DNA from: Rhodobacter sp. SGA-6-6
GTDB lineage: Bacteria; Pseudomonadota; Alphaproteobacteria; Rhodobacterales; Rhodobacteraceae
Direction: 5' to 3'
NCBI RefSeq assembly: GCF_011043545.1
Contig: NZ_JAAKGP010000007.1
Span: forward strand, 186,001 to 250,000
DNA length: 64,000 bases
Numbering within the stretch: the stretch's first letter is position 1; each line of letters begins with the position of its first letter. Position numbers and translations under genes: made by a program. The notes under the pieces are model-generated. The model ran no database searches, was not told where the DNA came from, and worked only from the letters and a program-made list of their open reading frames with translations. Shown here piece by piece: positions 52,946-62,272 of the stretch.

Positions 52946-53629
52946 TCAGAGCGTGGTTTCCACCCGATGCCCCGGCCGGTGCCAGAGCAGGACATGGGTG
53001 ATCCCCCCCTCCGGCCCGAAGGTCACCCGCTCCGTCACCAGGAGCGCCGCGCCGGGCGCGACCTCCAGCGCCGCCGCCTCCGCCGCCCCCGCCGGAGCGG
53101 CAAGGAAGGCGAGGTCGCCGCCCTGGAACGGCACATGCGCCACCAGCCATTCGTTGACCGAAAGCCCGGCGAAATCCGCCGCCTGCGGCAGGGCGGCCAT
53201 GTTCAGCCAGCGGTCCTCATGGGCATGGGGGGCGCCATCGGCCAGGTGCAGCGTGGTCAGGTGGCGCAGCGGGGCGCCCTCCGCCAGCCGCATCCGCTGC
53301 GCGATCTCTGCGGGCAAGGGCTCCTCGGCATCATGGGTGACGCGGAAGCCATAGGCGGCACCGCGGCCCTCCACCTCCAGCCGGATCACCGGGATCTCCA
53401 GCCGGGCGCGGCGGGCGGGCAGTTCGGCGACCCGCGTGCCGGCGCGCTTGCGCCGCTCGATCACCCCGTCCTCGGCCAGCGATTGCAGCGCCCGGTTCAC
53501 CGTCGCCCGCGCCACGCCGTAATCGGCCGCCAGCTGCGCCTCGGCCGGGATCAGCGCGCCGGGGGGCCACTCGCGGGCGCGAATGCGGGCGCCGATGGTC
53601 TCGCGAAGGTCCTCCCAGCCCAGGCTCAC
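52946..53629 (-). CDS. hutC: Histidine utilization repressor, GntR/HutC family
   Basis: A 227-residue GntR protein: N-terminal winged HTH (REWPPGALIPAEAQLAADYG, VARATVNRALQSLAEDGVIE) and a UTRA ligand domain (AHEDRWLNMAALPQAADFAG, LLVTERVTFGPEGGITHVLL). HutC is released from DNA by urocanate. GTG at 53629 overlaps the hutF stop by 4 bp, so the repressor is translated with hutF. An open frame far upstream is a shadow through hutF. Confidence 0.92.
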   Translation of the reverse strand: MSLGWEDLRETIGARIRAREWPPGALIPAEAQLAADYGVARATVNRALQSLAEDGVIERRKRAGTRVAELPARRARLEIPVIRLEVEGRGAAYGFRVTHDAEEPLPAEIAQRMRLAEGAPLRHLTTLHLADGAPHAHEDRWLNMAALPQAADFAGLSVNEWLVAHVPFQGGDLAFLAAPAGAAEAAALEVAPGAALLVTERVTFGPEGGITHVLLWHRPGHRVETTL

Positions 53630-54978
53630 AGCCGTGCCCTCAGCCCCTGCATAACGCTGCGGAACCGCGCCTCCACCCGGTCGCGGGCCCGGTGGCGGCC
53701 GCCCTGCACCAGCCGCCGCCCGGCCGACCACAGGTCGCGCACCGGCGTCTCGGGTGCCGCGAAGATCCAGGCGTCGAGCAACTCGTCGCCCTGCCGCCCC
53801 TCCAGTGCCAGCACATCGGTGTCCAGCGCCATCAGGTCGGCCCAGGCCCCGGGCCGGATCGCCCCGGCCTCCCGCCCCGCCGCCTGCGCACCGCCCTGCG
53901 CCGCCCCCTCCAGCATCCGCCGCCCGGTCGAGGCGGCTTCGGTCGCCAGCACCGCCCGCGCCTTCAGGCCGAGGCGCTGCGAATATTCCAGCATCCGCGC
54001 CTCGCCCGCCAGCGAGATGCGGATGTTGCTGTCGGTGCCGAAGCCGAATGCCCCGCCCGCAGCCGTCCATCCGGCGCCGTCGAAGATGCCGTCGCCGAGG
54101 TTGGCCTCGGTCTCCGGGCAAAGCCCCGCCACAGCCCCGGTGGCGGCCAGCGCGGCGGTCTCGGTCGGGGTCATCTGGGTGGCGTGGATCATGCACCAGC
54201 GCGGCGACAGCGGCAGGTTGGCGCAGGCCCATTCCACCGGACGCGCCGCGAAGGCGGCCCGGACCTCCTCCACCTCCGCCACCTGTTCGGCGATGTGGAT
54301 ATGGATCGGCCCTTGGGTCAGCCCGGGCAGTTCCGCCAGCACCTCGCGCGGCACGGCGCGAAGGGAATGCGGCGCGAGGCCGAGGACGGCATCCGGCGCC
54401 AGCGCCTTCACGGCTTCATGCGATCTCTCAAGAATGGCCTGAAACCCATTCAGATCGTTTCCGAATCTCACCTGTGGACCCGCCAGCGCCCGCCCGTCGC
54501 AGCCGCCCTGCATATAGGCCACCGGCAAGAGCGTCAGCCCCAGCCCGACCTCTTCCGCCGCCGCGACGATCCGCAGCGCCATCTCGGCCCGGTTGCCGTA
54601 AGCCACCCCGCCCGGGCCGTGGTGCAGGTAATGGAACTCGGCCACCGCCGCATAGCCGGCCTCGGCCATCTCCACCATCGCCAGCGCGGCGATGGCCTGC
54701 ACTTCATCCGGCGTCAGATGGTCGAGGAAGCGATACATCAGCCGCCGCCAGGTCCAGAAGCTGTCCTGCCCGGCGCTGCGATATTCCGTCATCCCCGCCA
54801 TCGCCCGCTGGAACGTATGCGAATGCAGGTTGACCGGCGCCGGCAGCAGCACCGGCAGAAGCTCCCCCTGCGGCGCCGCGCCCGGCATGACCTCGGCGAT
54901 CCGCCCCCCTTCGACCCGGATCAGGACATCCCTGGCCCAGCCGTCGGGCAAGAGGGCGGAGGCGGCGTGCAGGAGCAT
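53626..54978 (-). CDS. hutF: Formimidoylglutamate deiminase
   Basis: A 450-residue amidohydrolase converting N-formimidoyl-glutamate to N-formyl-glutamate and ammonia. Metal ligands lie in VNLHSHTFQRAMAGMTEY (HxH) and IHIAEQVAEVEE, with IHATQMTPTE and GTDSNIRISL completing the site. ATG 54978 has AAGGATG close upstream. Its presence means the organism uses the two-step (HutF-HutG) ending of histidine breakdown, but hutG is not in the window. Divergent from hutI across a HutC-type site. Confidence 0.93.
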   Translation of the reverse strand: MLLHAASALLPDGWARDVLIRVEGGRIAEVMPGAAPQGELLPVLLPAPVNLHSHTFQRAMAGMTEYRSAGQDSFWTWRRLMYRFLDHLTPDEVQAIAALAMVEMAEAGYAAVAEFHYLHHGPGGVAYGNRAEMALRIVAAAEEVGLGLTLLPVAYMQGGCDGRALAGPQVRFGNDLNGFQAILERSHEAVKALAPDAVLGLAPHSLRAVPREVLAELPGLTQGPIHIHIAEQVAEVEEVRAAFAARPVEWACANLPLSPRWCMIHATQMTPTETAALAATGAVAGLCPETEANLGDGIFDGAGWTAAGGAFGFGTDSNIRISLAGEARMLEYSQRLGLKARAVLATEAASTGRRMLEGAAQGGAQAAGREAGAIRPGAWADLMALDTDVLALEGRQGDELLDAWIFAAPETPVRDLWSAGRRLVQGGRHRARDRVEARFRSVMQGLRARL

Positions 54979-54988
54979 GGCTTCATCC

Positions 54989-55017
54989 TTGACGGGGCGA
55001 TTATGTATAGACATATT
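54989..55017. promoter_or_regulatory. hutI/hutF divergent promoter with HutC-type operator
   Basis: Palindromic ATGTATAGACAT (55003-55014) has the core GTATAGAC, matching the GT-M-TA-K-AC consensus known for HutC-subfamily GntR proteins. On the plus strand it sits between TTGACG (54989-54994) and CATATT (55012-55017), spaced 17 bp, i.e. within a promoter for hutI. Confidence 0.75.
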
Positions 55018-55047
55018 AACCGCAGACTCACCGGCAAGGCAAGCGGC

Positions 55048-56226
55048 ATGACCCTACTCCTGACCAATGCCCGGATCGCCACGATGGACGGCGGCTACGG
55101 CCTGACCCATGGTTCCGTCCTGATCGAGGGCGACCGCATCGCCGCCATGGGCGAGGTCTCCGTCCCCGGCGCCGAGGTCGTCGATTGCGGCGGCCGGCTG
55201 GTGACGCCGGGGCTGGTGGACTGCCATTCCCACGCCGTCTATGCCGGCTCCCGCGCGGGCGAATTCGAGGCCCGGCTGACCGGCGCCTCCTACGAAGAGA
55301 TCGCCCGGGCCGGCGGCGGCATCCTCTCCACCGTGCGGGCGGTGCGCGAAGCGTCGGAGGACGACCTGATCGCGCAATCCCTGCCCCGGATCGACGCGAT
55401 GATCGCCGGGGGCGCGACCACCATCGAGATCAAGTCCGGCTACGGGCTGACGGTGGAGGCCGAGATGAAGATGCTCCGCGCCGCCCGCCGGGTTGCGGCG
55501 CTGCGCCCGGTCCGGGTGGTGACCACCCACCTCGCCGCCCATGCCGTCCCGCCGGATTACAAGGGCCGGCCGGAGGCCTATATCGCCGAGGTCGTCCTCC
55601 CCTCCCTCCGCGCCGCCCACGCCGAAGGGCTGACCGATGCGGTGGACGCCTTCTGCGAGGGCATCGCCTTCTCGCCCGCGGAACTGGAGCCGCTCTTCGC
55701 CGAGGCCCGCGCCCTCGACCTGCCCGTCAAGCTGCACGCCGAGCAACTGTCGGACCTCAAGGGGGCGGTCTTCGCCGCCCGCCACAAGGCGCTGTCCTGC
55801 GACCATGTGGAATACATCGGCCCCGATGGCGTGGCCGCCATGGCAGCCGCCGGCACGGTTGCGGTGATCCTGCCCGGCGCCTTCTACACCCTGCGCGAGA
55901 CCCAGGCCCCGCCGATCGAAGCCTTCCGCAAGGCCGGAGTGCCGATGGCCGTCGCTACCGACCTGAACCCCGGCACCTCGCCCGTCGCCAGCCTGCCGCT
56001 GGCGATGAACATGGCCTGCACCCTCTTTCGCATGACGCCGGAGGAGGCGCTGCTCGGCACCACCGCCCATGCCGCCCGCGCGCTCGGCTTGACCGACCGC
56101 GGCTCCATCGCTCCGGGGCGGCTGGCCGATCTGGTGGTCTGGGACACCGATCACCCCGCCGACCTCAGCTACCGCATCGGCTGGGCCAAGCCCCATGCCC
56201 GCATCTTCGGAGGCCGCCTTGCCTGA
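55048..56226 (+). CDS. hutI: Imidazolonepropionase
   Basis: A 392-residue amidohydrolase opening the imidazolone ring to N-formimidoyl-glutamate. Motifs: [69 protein letters not shown] and [15 protein letters not shown]. The ATG at 55048 gives the family N-terminus ([14 protein letters not shown]). It overlaps hutH by 8 bp. Confidence 0.95.
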   Translation: MTLLLTNARIATMDGGYGLTHGSVLIEGDRIAAMGEVSVPGAEVVDCGGRLVTPGLVDCHSHAVYAGSRAGEFEARLTGASYEEIARAGGGILSTVRAVREASEDDLIAQSLPRIDAMIAGGATTIEIKSGYGLTVEAEMKMLRAARRVAALRPVRVVTTHLAAHAVPPDYKGRPEAYIAEVVLPSLRAAHAEGLTDAVDAFCEGIAFSPAELEPLFAEARALDLPVKLHAEQLSDLKGAVFAARHKALSCDHVEYIGPDGVAAMAAAGTVAVILPGAFYTLRETQAPPIEAFRKAGVPMAVATDLNPGTSPVASLPLAMNMACTLFRMTPEEALLGTTAHAARALGLTDRGSIAPGRLADLVVWDTDHPADLSYRIGWAKPHARIFGGRLA

Positions 56227-57760
56227 GACCCTGACCCTGATCCCCGGCGCCACGCCGCTGGCCCAACTCCGCCGCATCCTGCGCGAGGGCTGCGCGGCGC
56301 GGCTGGACGACGGCGCCCGCCCCGGCATCGCAGCGGCGCAAGCCCATATCGCCGCCGCCGCGGCGGGCAGCACCCCGGTCTATGGGGTGAACACCGGCTT
56401 CGGCAAGCTGGCCAGTATGAAGATCGCCCCGCAAGACACCGCGAAGCTTCAGGAAAACCTGATCCTGTCGCATTGCTGCGGCGTCGGCGAGCCGATGCCG
56501 CGCGAAGTGACCCGGCTGATGATGGCGCTGAAGCTTCTCTCGCTCGGCCGCGGCGCATCCGGCGTCCGCCCCGCCGTGATCGACATGCTGGAGGCGATGC
56601 TGGCCCAGGACATCACGCCCGTCGTGCCCGACCAGGGCTCGGTCGGCGCCTCCGGCGACCTGGCGCCCTTGGCCCACATGACCGCAGCGATGATCGGCCA
56701 TGGTCAGGCCCTGCTGGACGGCGAGATCCTGCCCGCCGCCGAGGCGCTGCGGCGCAAGGGGCTTACCCCCCTCACTCTCGGCCCCAAGGAAGGGCTGGCG
56801 CTGATCAACGGCACCCAGTTCTCCACCGCCTACGCCCTTTCCGGCCTCTTCGCCGCCTGGGACGCCGCCCGCGAGGCGCTGACGATCTCGGCCCTCTCCA
56901 CCGACGCCATCATGGGCTCCACCGCGCCGCTGGAGCCGCAGATCCACGCGCTCCGCGGCCATCCCGGCCAGATCGAGGCGGCGGCGACCATGCGCGCCCT
57001 GCTGGCCGGGTCGGAAATCCGCGAGAGCCACCGCGAGGGCGACACCCGCGTGCAGGACCCCTATTGCATCCGCTGCCAGCCGCAGGTCACCGGCGCGGCG
57101 ATGGATGTGCTGCGCATGGCCGCCCGCACGCTGGAGGTGGAGGCAAATGCCGCCACCGACAACCCGCTGGTGCTGTCGGACGGCCAGATCGTCTCGGGCG
57201 GCAATTTCCATGCCGAGCCGGTGGGTTTCGCCGCCGACATGATCGCCATGGCGATGGCCGAGATCGGCGCCATCGCGCAGCGGCGGGTGGCGCTGATGGT
57301 GGACCCGACGCTCTCCTTCGACCTGCCGGCCTTCCTGACCCCGAAACCCGGGCTGAACTCCGGCCTGATGATCGCCGAGGTCACCACGGCCGCCTTGATG
57401 AGCGAGAACAAGCACCTGGCCCATCCGACGGTGATCGACTCGACCCCGACGTCGGCCAATCAGGAGGACCATGTCAGCATGGCCGCCCATGGCGCGCGGC
57501 GGCTGCGGCGGATGGCGAAGAACCTGCATGTCATCCTCGGCGTCGAGGCGCTCTGCGCTGCGCAAGGCGTCGAATTCCGCGCACCGCTGAAGACCTCCGC
57601 CCCGCTGCAGGCCGCCCTGACCGCGCTGCGCCGGGACATCCCGGCCCTCGGGGACGACCGCTACCTCGCCCCCGACCTGACCCGCGCCGCCGCCCTTGTG
57701 GCCGACAGCGCCCTGTCCCGGGCCACGGGCATCGCCCTGCCCTTCCTTCATCTTGGTTGA
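56219..57760 (+). CDS. hutH: Histidine ammonia-lyase, TTG start
   Basis: A 513-residue lyase removing ammonia from histidine to give urocanate. The Ala144-Ser145-Gly146 triad ([14 protein letters not shown]) forms the MIO cofactor; [24 protein letters not shown] and [15 protein letters not shown] are family segments. TTG at 56219 is the likely start, since GGAGG ends 5 nt before it; ATG 56195 in the end of hutI is the alternative. The last residues (LHLG, stop) come from a REP element. Confidence 0.95.
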   Translation: MPETLTLIPGATPLAQLRRILREGCAARLDDGARPGIAAAQAHIAAAAAGSTPVYGVNTGFGKLASMKIAPQDTAKLQENLILSHCCGVGEPMPREVTRLMMALKLLSLGRGASGVRPAVIDMLEAMLAQDITPVVPDQGSVGASGDLAPLAHMTAAMIGHGQALLDGEILPAAEALRRKGLTPLTLGPKEGLALINGTQFSTAYALSGLFAAWDAAREALTISALSTDAIMGSTAPLEPQIHALRGHPGQIEAAATMRALLAGSEIRESHREGDTRVQDPYCIRCQPQVTGAAMDVLRMAARTLEVEANAATDNPLVLSDGQIVSGGNFHAEPVGFAADMIAMAMAEIGAIAQRRVALMVDPTLSFDLPAFLTPKPGLNSGLMIAEVTTAALMSENKHLAHPTVIDSTPTSANQEDHVSMAAHGARRLRRMAKNLHVILGVEALCAAQGVEFRAPLKTSAPLQAALTALRRDIPALGDDRYLAPDLTRAAALVADSALSRATGIALPFLHLG

Positions 57761-57797
57761 AATACTCCACGGGGGTCCGGGGGTGTGAAACCCCCGG
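57748..57797 (+). repeat. G-rich REP-like element R6 overlapping the hutH end
   Basis: CCTTCATCTTGGTTGAAATA, CTCCAC, then GGGGGT-CCGGGGG-TGTGAAA-CCCCCGG. The TGA inside it is the hutH stop. It fills the 64-bp gap between hutH and hutU. Confidence 0.78.
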
Positions 57798-57824
57798 CGG
57801 CCTCCGCCAGCACAGGAGCCCGTC

Positions 57825-59510
57825 ATGACGAACCCCCGCCACAACCTGCGCGATGTCTACCCGCCGACCGGCCCGGAGAAGACCGCCAAGACCTGGGCCG
57901 GAGAGGCCGCGATGCGGATGCTGATGAACAACCTGCATCCCGACGTGGCCGAGAACCCGCATGAACTGGTGGTCTACGGCGGCATCGGCCGCGCGGCGCG
58001 GACCTGGGAGGATTTCGACCGCATCGTCGCCACACTGAAGGACCTTGAACCCGACGAGACGCTGGTGGTGCAGTCGGGCAAGCCCGTCGCGGTGGTGCGG
58101 ACGCATACGGATGCGCCGCGGGTGCTGATCGCCAACTCCAACCTTGTCCCGCATTGGGCAACCTGGCAGCATTTCAACGAGTTGGACCGCAAGGGCCTGA
58201 TGATGTATGGCCAGATGACCGCCGGGTCCTGGATCTACATCGGCACCCAGGGCATCGTGCAGGGCACCTACGAGACCTTCGCCGAGGCCGGGCGCCAGCA
58301 TTACGGCGGCGATCTCAAGGGAAAATGGATTCTCACCGGCGGCCTTGGCGGCATGGGCGGGGCGCAGCCGCTGGCGGCGGTGATGGCCGGCGCCTGCTGC
58401 CTTGCGGTGGAGGTGGACGAGACCCGGATCGACTTCCGCCTGCGCACCCGCTACCTCGACGAGAAGGCGAAGACGCTGGACGAGGCTTTGGCGCTGATCG
58501 CGGAGTGGACGGCGAAGGGCGAGGCGAAGTCGGTCGGCCTGCTTGGCAACGCGGCCGAGGTCTTCCCCGAACTGCTGGCGCGGATGCGGGCCGGCGGGCC
58601 GCGCCCCGACATCGTGACCGACCAGACCTCGGCCCATGATCCGCTGCACGGCTACTGCCCGGCGGGGTGGAGCGTGGCCGACTGGCGCGCGAGGCAGGAG
58701 AGCGACCCGAAGGCGGTGGAGGCGGCCGCAAGGGCCTCGATGCGCACCCATGTCGAGGCGATGGTCGGCTTCTGGGACGCCGGCGTGCCGACGCTGGACT
58801 ACGGCAACAACATCCGCCAGGTGGCGAAGGACGAGGGCTTCGGCAATGCCTTTGCCTTCCCCGGGTTCGTGCCGGCCTATATCCGGCCGCTGTTCTGCAA
58901 GGGCATCGGCCCGTTCCGCTGGTGCGCGCTGTCGGGCGACCCGGAGGACATCCGCAAGACCGACGCGGCGATGAAGCGGCTCTTCCCCGAGAACGCCCAC
59001 CTCCATCGCTGGCTCGACATGGCGGCCGAAAGGATCGCCTTCCAGGGCCTGCCCGCCCGCATCTGCTGGATCGGCCTCGGCGACCGCCACCGCGCCGGCC
59101 TGATGTTCAACGAGATGGTGGCCTCCGGCGAGTTGAAGGCCCCGATCGTGATCGGGCGGGACCATCTGGACTCCGGCTCGGTCGCCAGCCCCAACCGCGA
59201 GACCGAGGCGATGCGGGACGGCTCGGACGCGGTGTCGGACTGGCCGCTGCTGAACGCGCTGGTCAACACCGCCTCGGGCGCGACCTGGGTCAGCCTGCAC
59301 CACGGCGGCGGCGTCGGCATGGGGTTCTCGCAGCACGCCGGGGTGGTGATCCTGGCCGACGGCACCCCCGAGGCGGCGAAGCGGCTGGAGCGGGTGCTAT
59401 GGAACGACCCGGCCTCGGGCGTCTGGCGCCATGCCGATGCGGGCTACGAGACCGCGCTCGACTGCGCGCGCGAGCACGGGCTGCGGCTGCCGGGGATTCT
59501 CGGCAACTGA
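57825..59510 (+). CDS. hutU: Urocanate hydratase
   Basis: A 561-residue enzyme hydrating urocanate to imidazolonepropionate with tightly bound NAD+ as electrophile. NAD site [20 protein letters not shown], the Cys segment [10 protein letters not shown], and [21 protein letters not shown] are family motifs. ATG 57825 has AGGAGCCCGTC upstream. It is the last hut gene here; the next genes are on the other strand, so hutG must be elsewhere. Confidence 0.96.
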   Translation: MTNPRHNLRDVYPPTGPEKTAKTWAGEAAMRMLMNNLHPDVAENPHELVVYGGIGRAARTWEDFDRIVATLKDLEPDETLVVQSGKPVAVVRTHTDAPRVLIANSNLVPHWATWQHFNELDRKGLMMYGQMTAGSWIYIGTQGIVQGTYETFAEAGRQHYGGDLKGKWILTGGLGGMGGAQPLAAVMAGACCLAVEVDETRIDFRLRTRYLDEKAKTLDEALALIAEWTAKGEAKSVGLLGNAAEVFPELLARMRAGGPRPDIVTDQTSAHDPLHGYCPAGWSVADWRARQESDPKAVEAAARASMRTHVEAMVGFWDAGVPTLDYGNNIRQVAKDEGFGNAFAFPGFVPAYIRPLFCKGIGPFRWCALSGDPEDIRKTDAAMKRLFPENAHLHRWLDMAAERIAFQGLPARICWIGLGDRHRAGLMFNEMVASGELKAPIVIGRDHLDSGSVASPNRETEAMRDGSDAVSDWPLLNALVNTASGATWVSLHHGGGVGMGFSQHAGVVILADGTPEAAKRLERVLWNDPASGVWRHADAGYETALDCAREHGLRLPGILGN

Positions 59511-59526
59511 AGGTCCCCGAGAGGGC

Positions 59527-59958
59527 TCAATCGTTCAGGGGAACGACCTCGAACTGGTCCATAGGCTCCGCTTCGGCGGGGCCGTTCCAGCGGCCTTCGA
59601 CGCAGCCGCTGGCGGGATCGAACTCCCTGCCGTAGCGCCGGGCCGAAAGCGCCTCCGGCCGCTCGAAGGCCGCGCAGAGGGCGAAGCCGTTGCCTTCCTC
59701 CCGCCGGAACCGGAGCGGGGCGGCATCGCTGCCGGACATGCAGGCGGCGTCGGCCGCCAGTTCGGACGGAAGGCCGTCATAACTGGCGCGGTCCAGCCGC
59801 TCGACACAGCGCGCCACCCGGGTGAGCGAGGCCAGCAGCGCCTCGTCGCGCCGCTGCCGCCGCGCCTCCTCCGGCCCGCCGACCACCGCCAGCCCGACCA
59901 CGACCAGCACCGCCGCCAGCCCGGCCAGCGCGGCAAGGGCGAAGCGGTCAGGGCTCAT
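59527..59958 (-). CDS. Small membrane-anchored protein, unknown
   Basis: A 143-residue protein with one N-terminal transmembrane helix (LAALAGLAAVLVVVGLAVVG) and a mostly soluble remainder with four cysteines (VARCVERL, DAACMSG, FALCAAFERP, SGCVEGRWN) that could form disulfides outside the cytoplasm. Its start overlaps the following DUF5671-like gene's end by 11 bp, so the two are coupled. No recognised domain. Confidence 0.65.
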   Translation of the reverse strand: MSPDRFALAALAGLAAVLVVVGLAVVGGPEEARRQRRDEALLASLTRVARCVERLDRASYDGLPSELAADAACMSGSDAAPLRFRREEGNGFALCAAFERPEALSARRYGREFDPASGCVEGRWNGPAEAEPMDQFEVVPLND

Positions 59959-60499
59959 CGCCCTGCCTCAGGTCAGCGCGGTAATACAGGAACACCAGCC
60001 CGGCGGTCAGCAGCACCAGCGCCGCCTTGGCCAGGAACTGCGCCGTCAGGTCGCCATTCAGGAAGGCGTAGACCGTGGCGATCATGTCCCCCACCATGCC
60101 GAGCGCGGCCAGATACAGCGTCACGAAGGCGAACCACTTGCGGATGGCCGAGCGCGACCGGGCGGGATCGGCCGCCAGCCGCGCGGCCTCGGCCCGGTTC
60201 AGCCAGAGGAAGGCGGGCGCCACCACCACCAGCACCGCGACCGACCAGCGGATCGAGCGGCTGCGCCAGTCGTAGCTGTAGTCCTCGGCCCCCCAGGCCC
60301 GGTCGATCAGGTCGAAGCCGAGCGCGTCGATGTGCCAGACCAGCATCGCCAGCGCGGTGAACATCAGCCCATAGGTGAAGGCGTCGCGGGCCGAGACATG
60401 CGCTGCCGGGCGCGGCACCGCCAAGCCGAAGGCCGGGTCGCCCCAGGCCCCAAGCGCGCGGCGGATGTCGCCGGCCTGCCAGCCGGCAGACCGCAACAT
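59948..60499 (-). CDS. DUF5671-like membrane protein with damaged start
   Basis: The open frame from ATG 60499 gives 183 residues with about four membrane helices (DAFTYGLMFTALAMLVWHI, RWSVAVLVVVAPAFLWLN, FAFVTLYLAALGMVGD, KAALVLLTAGLVFLYYRA). The same frame stays open 69 bp further upstream (NEQLADFVGKALAAGESRDA, then IAE) and continues the N-terminal helix (MLRSAGWQAGDIRRALGAW) naturally, but no start codon is present; just before it the DNA reads ATAGAAC, with GGGGAG upstream, where ATG-AAC would restore a normal start. So one extra base probably destroyed the original ATG, or it is a sequencing error. Function unknown. Confidence 0.65.
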   Translation of the reverse strand: MLRSAGWQAGDIRRALGAWGDPAFGLAVPRPAAHVSARDAFTYGLMFTALAMLVWHIDALGFDLIDRAWGAEDYSYDWRSRSIRWSVAVLVVVAPAFLWLNRAEAARLAADPARSRSAIRKWFAFVTLYLAALGMVGDMIATVYAFLNGDLTAQFLAKAALVLLTAGLVFLYYRADLRQGDEP

Positions 60500-60596
60500 C
60501 TCGGCGATGGCGTCGCGGCTTTCGCCCGCGGCCAGCGCCTTGCCGACGAAATCGGCCAGCTGTTCGTTCTATTTCAAAGCTTTCTCCCCTGCCGGA

Positions 60597-61520
60597 TTAC
60601 AGCCAGATCGGATTGCTCCAGGCCCGCCTGCCGGCCGCGTCGATCACCGCGACGCGGACCCAGGGCGAGTTGTTCAGCCGGGCCAGCGGCACCTCGGCCC
60701 GGGTCATCGAATGGCCGTGCACCCCCTTCGCCGCCGTGCCGTGGCCGAGGGCGACCACCGAGACCGCGGCGGAGCATTCCACCACCACCTTGTCACCCTC
60801 GATTCGCACATCCCGCAGTTCCGGCCCCTGCGAGGAATAGAAATCGCCGCGTTTCAGCGCCTCCAGCAGCGCCTCGGGGCTGTTTTCGGTCGATTTCACC
60901 ATCACCCAGCCGCCGAAATGGTCGGGCTCGGAGAAATGGGCGTCGTCGGTGGCGATCAGGGTCAGGCGGCGGCCCTCGGTCAGCAGCAGGTCGGCGATGG
61001 CGGCGCCGTCGGGCCGGTCGCAGCCCATGGCGCAGCCGTGGTTGTAGATCTCCACCGCATGGGCGGCCTCGATGCTGCGGGCATCGGCCAGGGTCAGGCC
61101 GGACCATTGCGGATGGGCCACGGCGACGAAGGCCCCGGCCGCCACCGCGCGGGCGGCGATCTCGGCCCCGCTCTCCTGCCCCGGCTTCGGCCGGAAGTCG
61201 GGGCTGTCCGAGGCGGCGAAATCCGCCGGCAGGCCGACGGCGAGGATATGCCACAGCTCGCCGTTCGCCATGGCGCCGGAATGCAGCTCGGCCCCGAGGA
61301 TCGTGGTGAAGCCCTCGGCGCGGAACGGCAGGGTGTCGACGATGGGGTAGCCGTAGACGCCGACGAAATGGTCGGTCAGCGCCATGAAATCATAGCCCTC
61401 GGCCCGGTAGCGGCGGCAGACCTCTTCCGGCGCCAGCACCCCGTCGGAGCGGGTCGAATGGGTGTGCAGGTTGCCGCGCCAGAAGCGGCCGGGGGCGGCG
61501 AAGGCGGAATGGCGGATCAT
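60597..61520 (-). CDS. PHP-domain phosphoesterase (CehA/McbA-like)
   Basis: A 307-residue protein of the polymerase-and-histidinol-phosphatase fold: GNLHTHSTRSDGVLAPEEVC (HxH, Asp), YDFMALTDHFVG, LGAELHSGAM, VAVAHPQWSG, EIYNHGCAMG and IATDDAHF supply the metal ligands. Members hydrolyse phosphoesters, trinucleotides or amide bonds. The C-terminal 80 residues form a separate beta-rich part (VVVECSAAVSVVALGHG). ATG 61520 has AAAGG upstream. Substrate unknown. Confidence 0.85.
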   Translation of the reverse strand: MIRHSAFAAPGRFWRGNLHTHSTRSDGVLAPEEVCRRYRAEGYDFMALTDHFVGVYGYPIVDTLPFRAEGFTTILGAELHSGAMANGELWHILAVGLPADFAASDSPDFRPKPGQESGAEIAARAVAAGAFVAVAHPQWSGLTLADARSIEAAHAVEIYNHGCAMGCDRPDGAAIADLLLTEGRRLTLIATDDAHFSEPDHFGGWVMVKSTENSPEALLEALKRGDFYSSQGPELRDVRIEGDKVVVECSAAVSVVALGHGTAAKGVHGHSMTRAEVPLARLNNSPWVRVAVIDAAGRRAWSNPIWL

Positions 61521-61644
61521 GCGCGGACCTTTCCCTTGGCGGGCGCAGGATTGCCCGGGCGCGGGGCGGAGGGCAAGGGGGCTCCCTCGCCAAGCCCGCG
61601 GCCGCGTGCTATGGTCGGACGGACGCAGATATTCAGAGCTGTGC

Positions 61645-62013
61645 ATGACCGGACCCGACACCCCCACCGCCGAGGACGAGGCCTGCGGCCTGCCCGCCGG
61701 CGAGATGATCGCCCAGGCCACCGCCGCCGCCGCCTTCCTGAAGGCGCTGAGCCATGAGGGCCGGCTGATGATCCTGTGCCATCTGTCCGGCGGCGAGAAG
61801 ACGGTGACCGAGCTGGAACAGCGCCTGGCCTCGCGGCAGGCGGCGGTCAGCCAGCAGCTGGCGCGGCTGCGGCTGGAGGGGCTGGTGGCGACCCGGCGCG
61901 AGGGCAAGGCGATCTATTACTCGATCCAGGACCCCAAGGTGCTGCGGACGATCAGCCTGGTCTACGACATGTTCTGCAAGCCGGGGGACGCGGAGGTCGG
62001 AACGGCGGGGTGA
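61645..62013 (+). CDS. ArsR-family transcriptional regulator
   Basis: A 122-residue winged HTH protein (AAAFLKALSHEGRLMILCHL, TELEQRLASRQAAVSQQLAR, LRLEGLVATRREGKAIYYSI). It carries Cys14, Cys45 and Cys110 (EACGLP, LMILCHLSG, DMFCKPG); the latter two are placed as in BigR/SqrR-type persulfide sensors of this subfamily, which suggests a sulfur or redox sensing role. No target gene adjoins it on the same strand. The last residues run into a REP unit. Confidence 0.85.
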   Translation: MTGPDTPTAEDEACGLPAGEMIAQATAAAAFLKALSHEGRLMILCHLSGGEKTVTELEQRLASRQAAVSQQLARLRLEGLVATRREGKAIYYSIQDPKVLRTISLVYDMFCKPGDAEVGTAG

Positions 62014-62024
62014 ACCCCGCCGTT
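61999..62024. repeat. GGGGTGAACCCC REP unit
   Basis: CGGAACGGCGGGG, TGAA, CCCCGCCGTTCC: a palindrome whose TGA is the stop codon of the ArsR gene. Same core as the units at 18040 and 23076. Confidence 0.7.
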
Positions 62025-62036
62025 CCCCGCCTTCCG

Positions 62037-62245
62037 CGGGCGGGAACAGGCGAGGCACTGCCTCGCCCCCGCCCGTGCGCGACGTATCACCCGGAGACGG
62101 TGCGGCACATACCCCCGGGAGGCCAGCGCCCGACCCGGCGGGCGAGAAGCGCCCGCCGAGGGCGGGGCGGGCGCTGGCCGGGCCTTTGGAGGCCCGGCCG
62201 GGATGGTTGAACCGTTGCTCCGTGGCGAAGGCGCGCGCCTTCGCC
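62037..62245 (+). repeat. 210-bp multi-hairpin repeat, copy D
   Basis: Full-length copy between the convergent ArsR and SDR genes, with the four stems in the same order as copies A-C. The gap between the genes (259 bp) holds only this and the REP unit before it. Confidence 0.85.
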
Positions 62246-62272
62246 AGACAGACCCTCGGATCAGGGCGCGCC

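Noticed and set aside
49586-54442. A 1618-codon open frame on the plus strand
   Set aside because: It runs antisense to the FAD/GcvT gene and hutF and across hutC; high GC keeps the frame open. Composition (Gln/His/Arg/Pro) has no domain sense.
53692-56226. Long plus-strand frame fused to hutI
   Set aside because: The part before 55048 is antisense to hutF; hutI homology begins at 55048.
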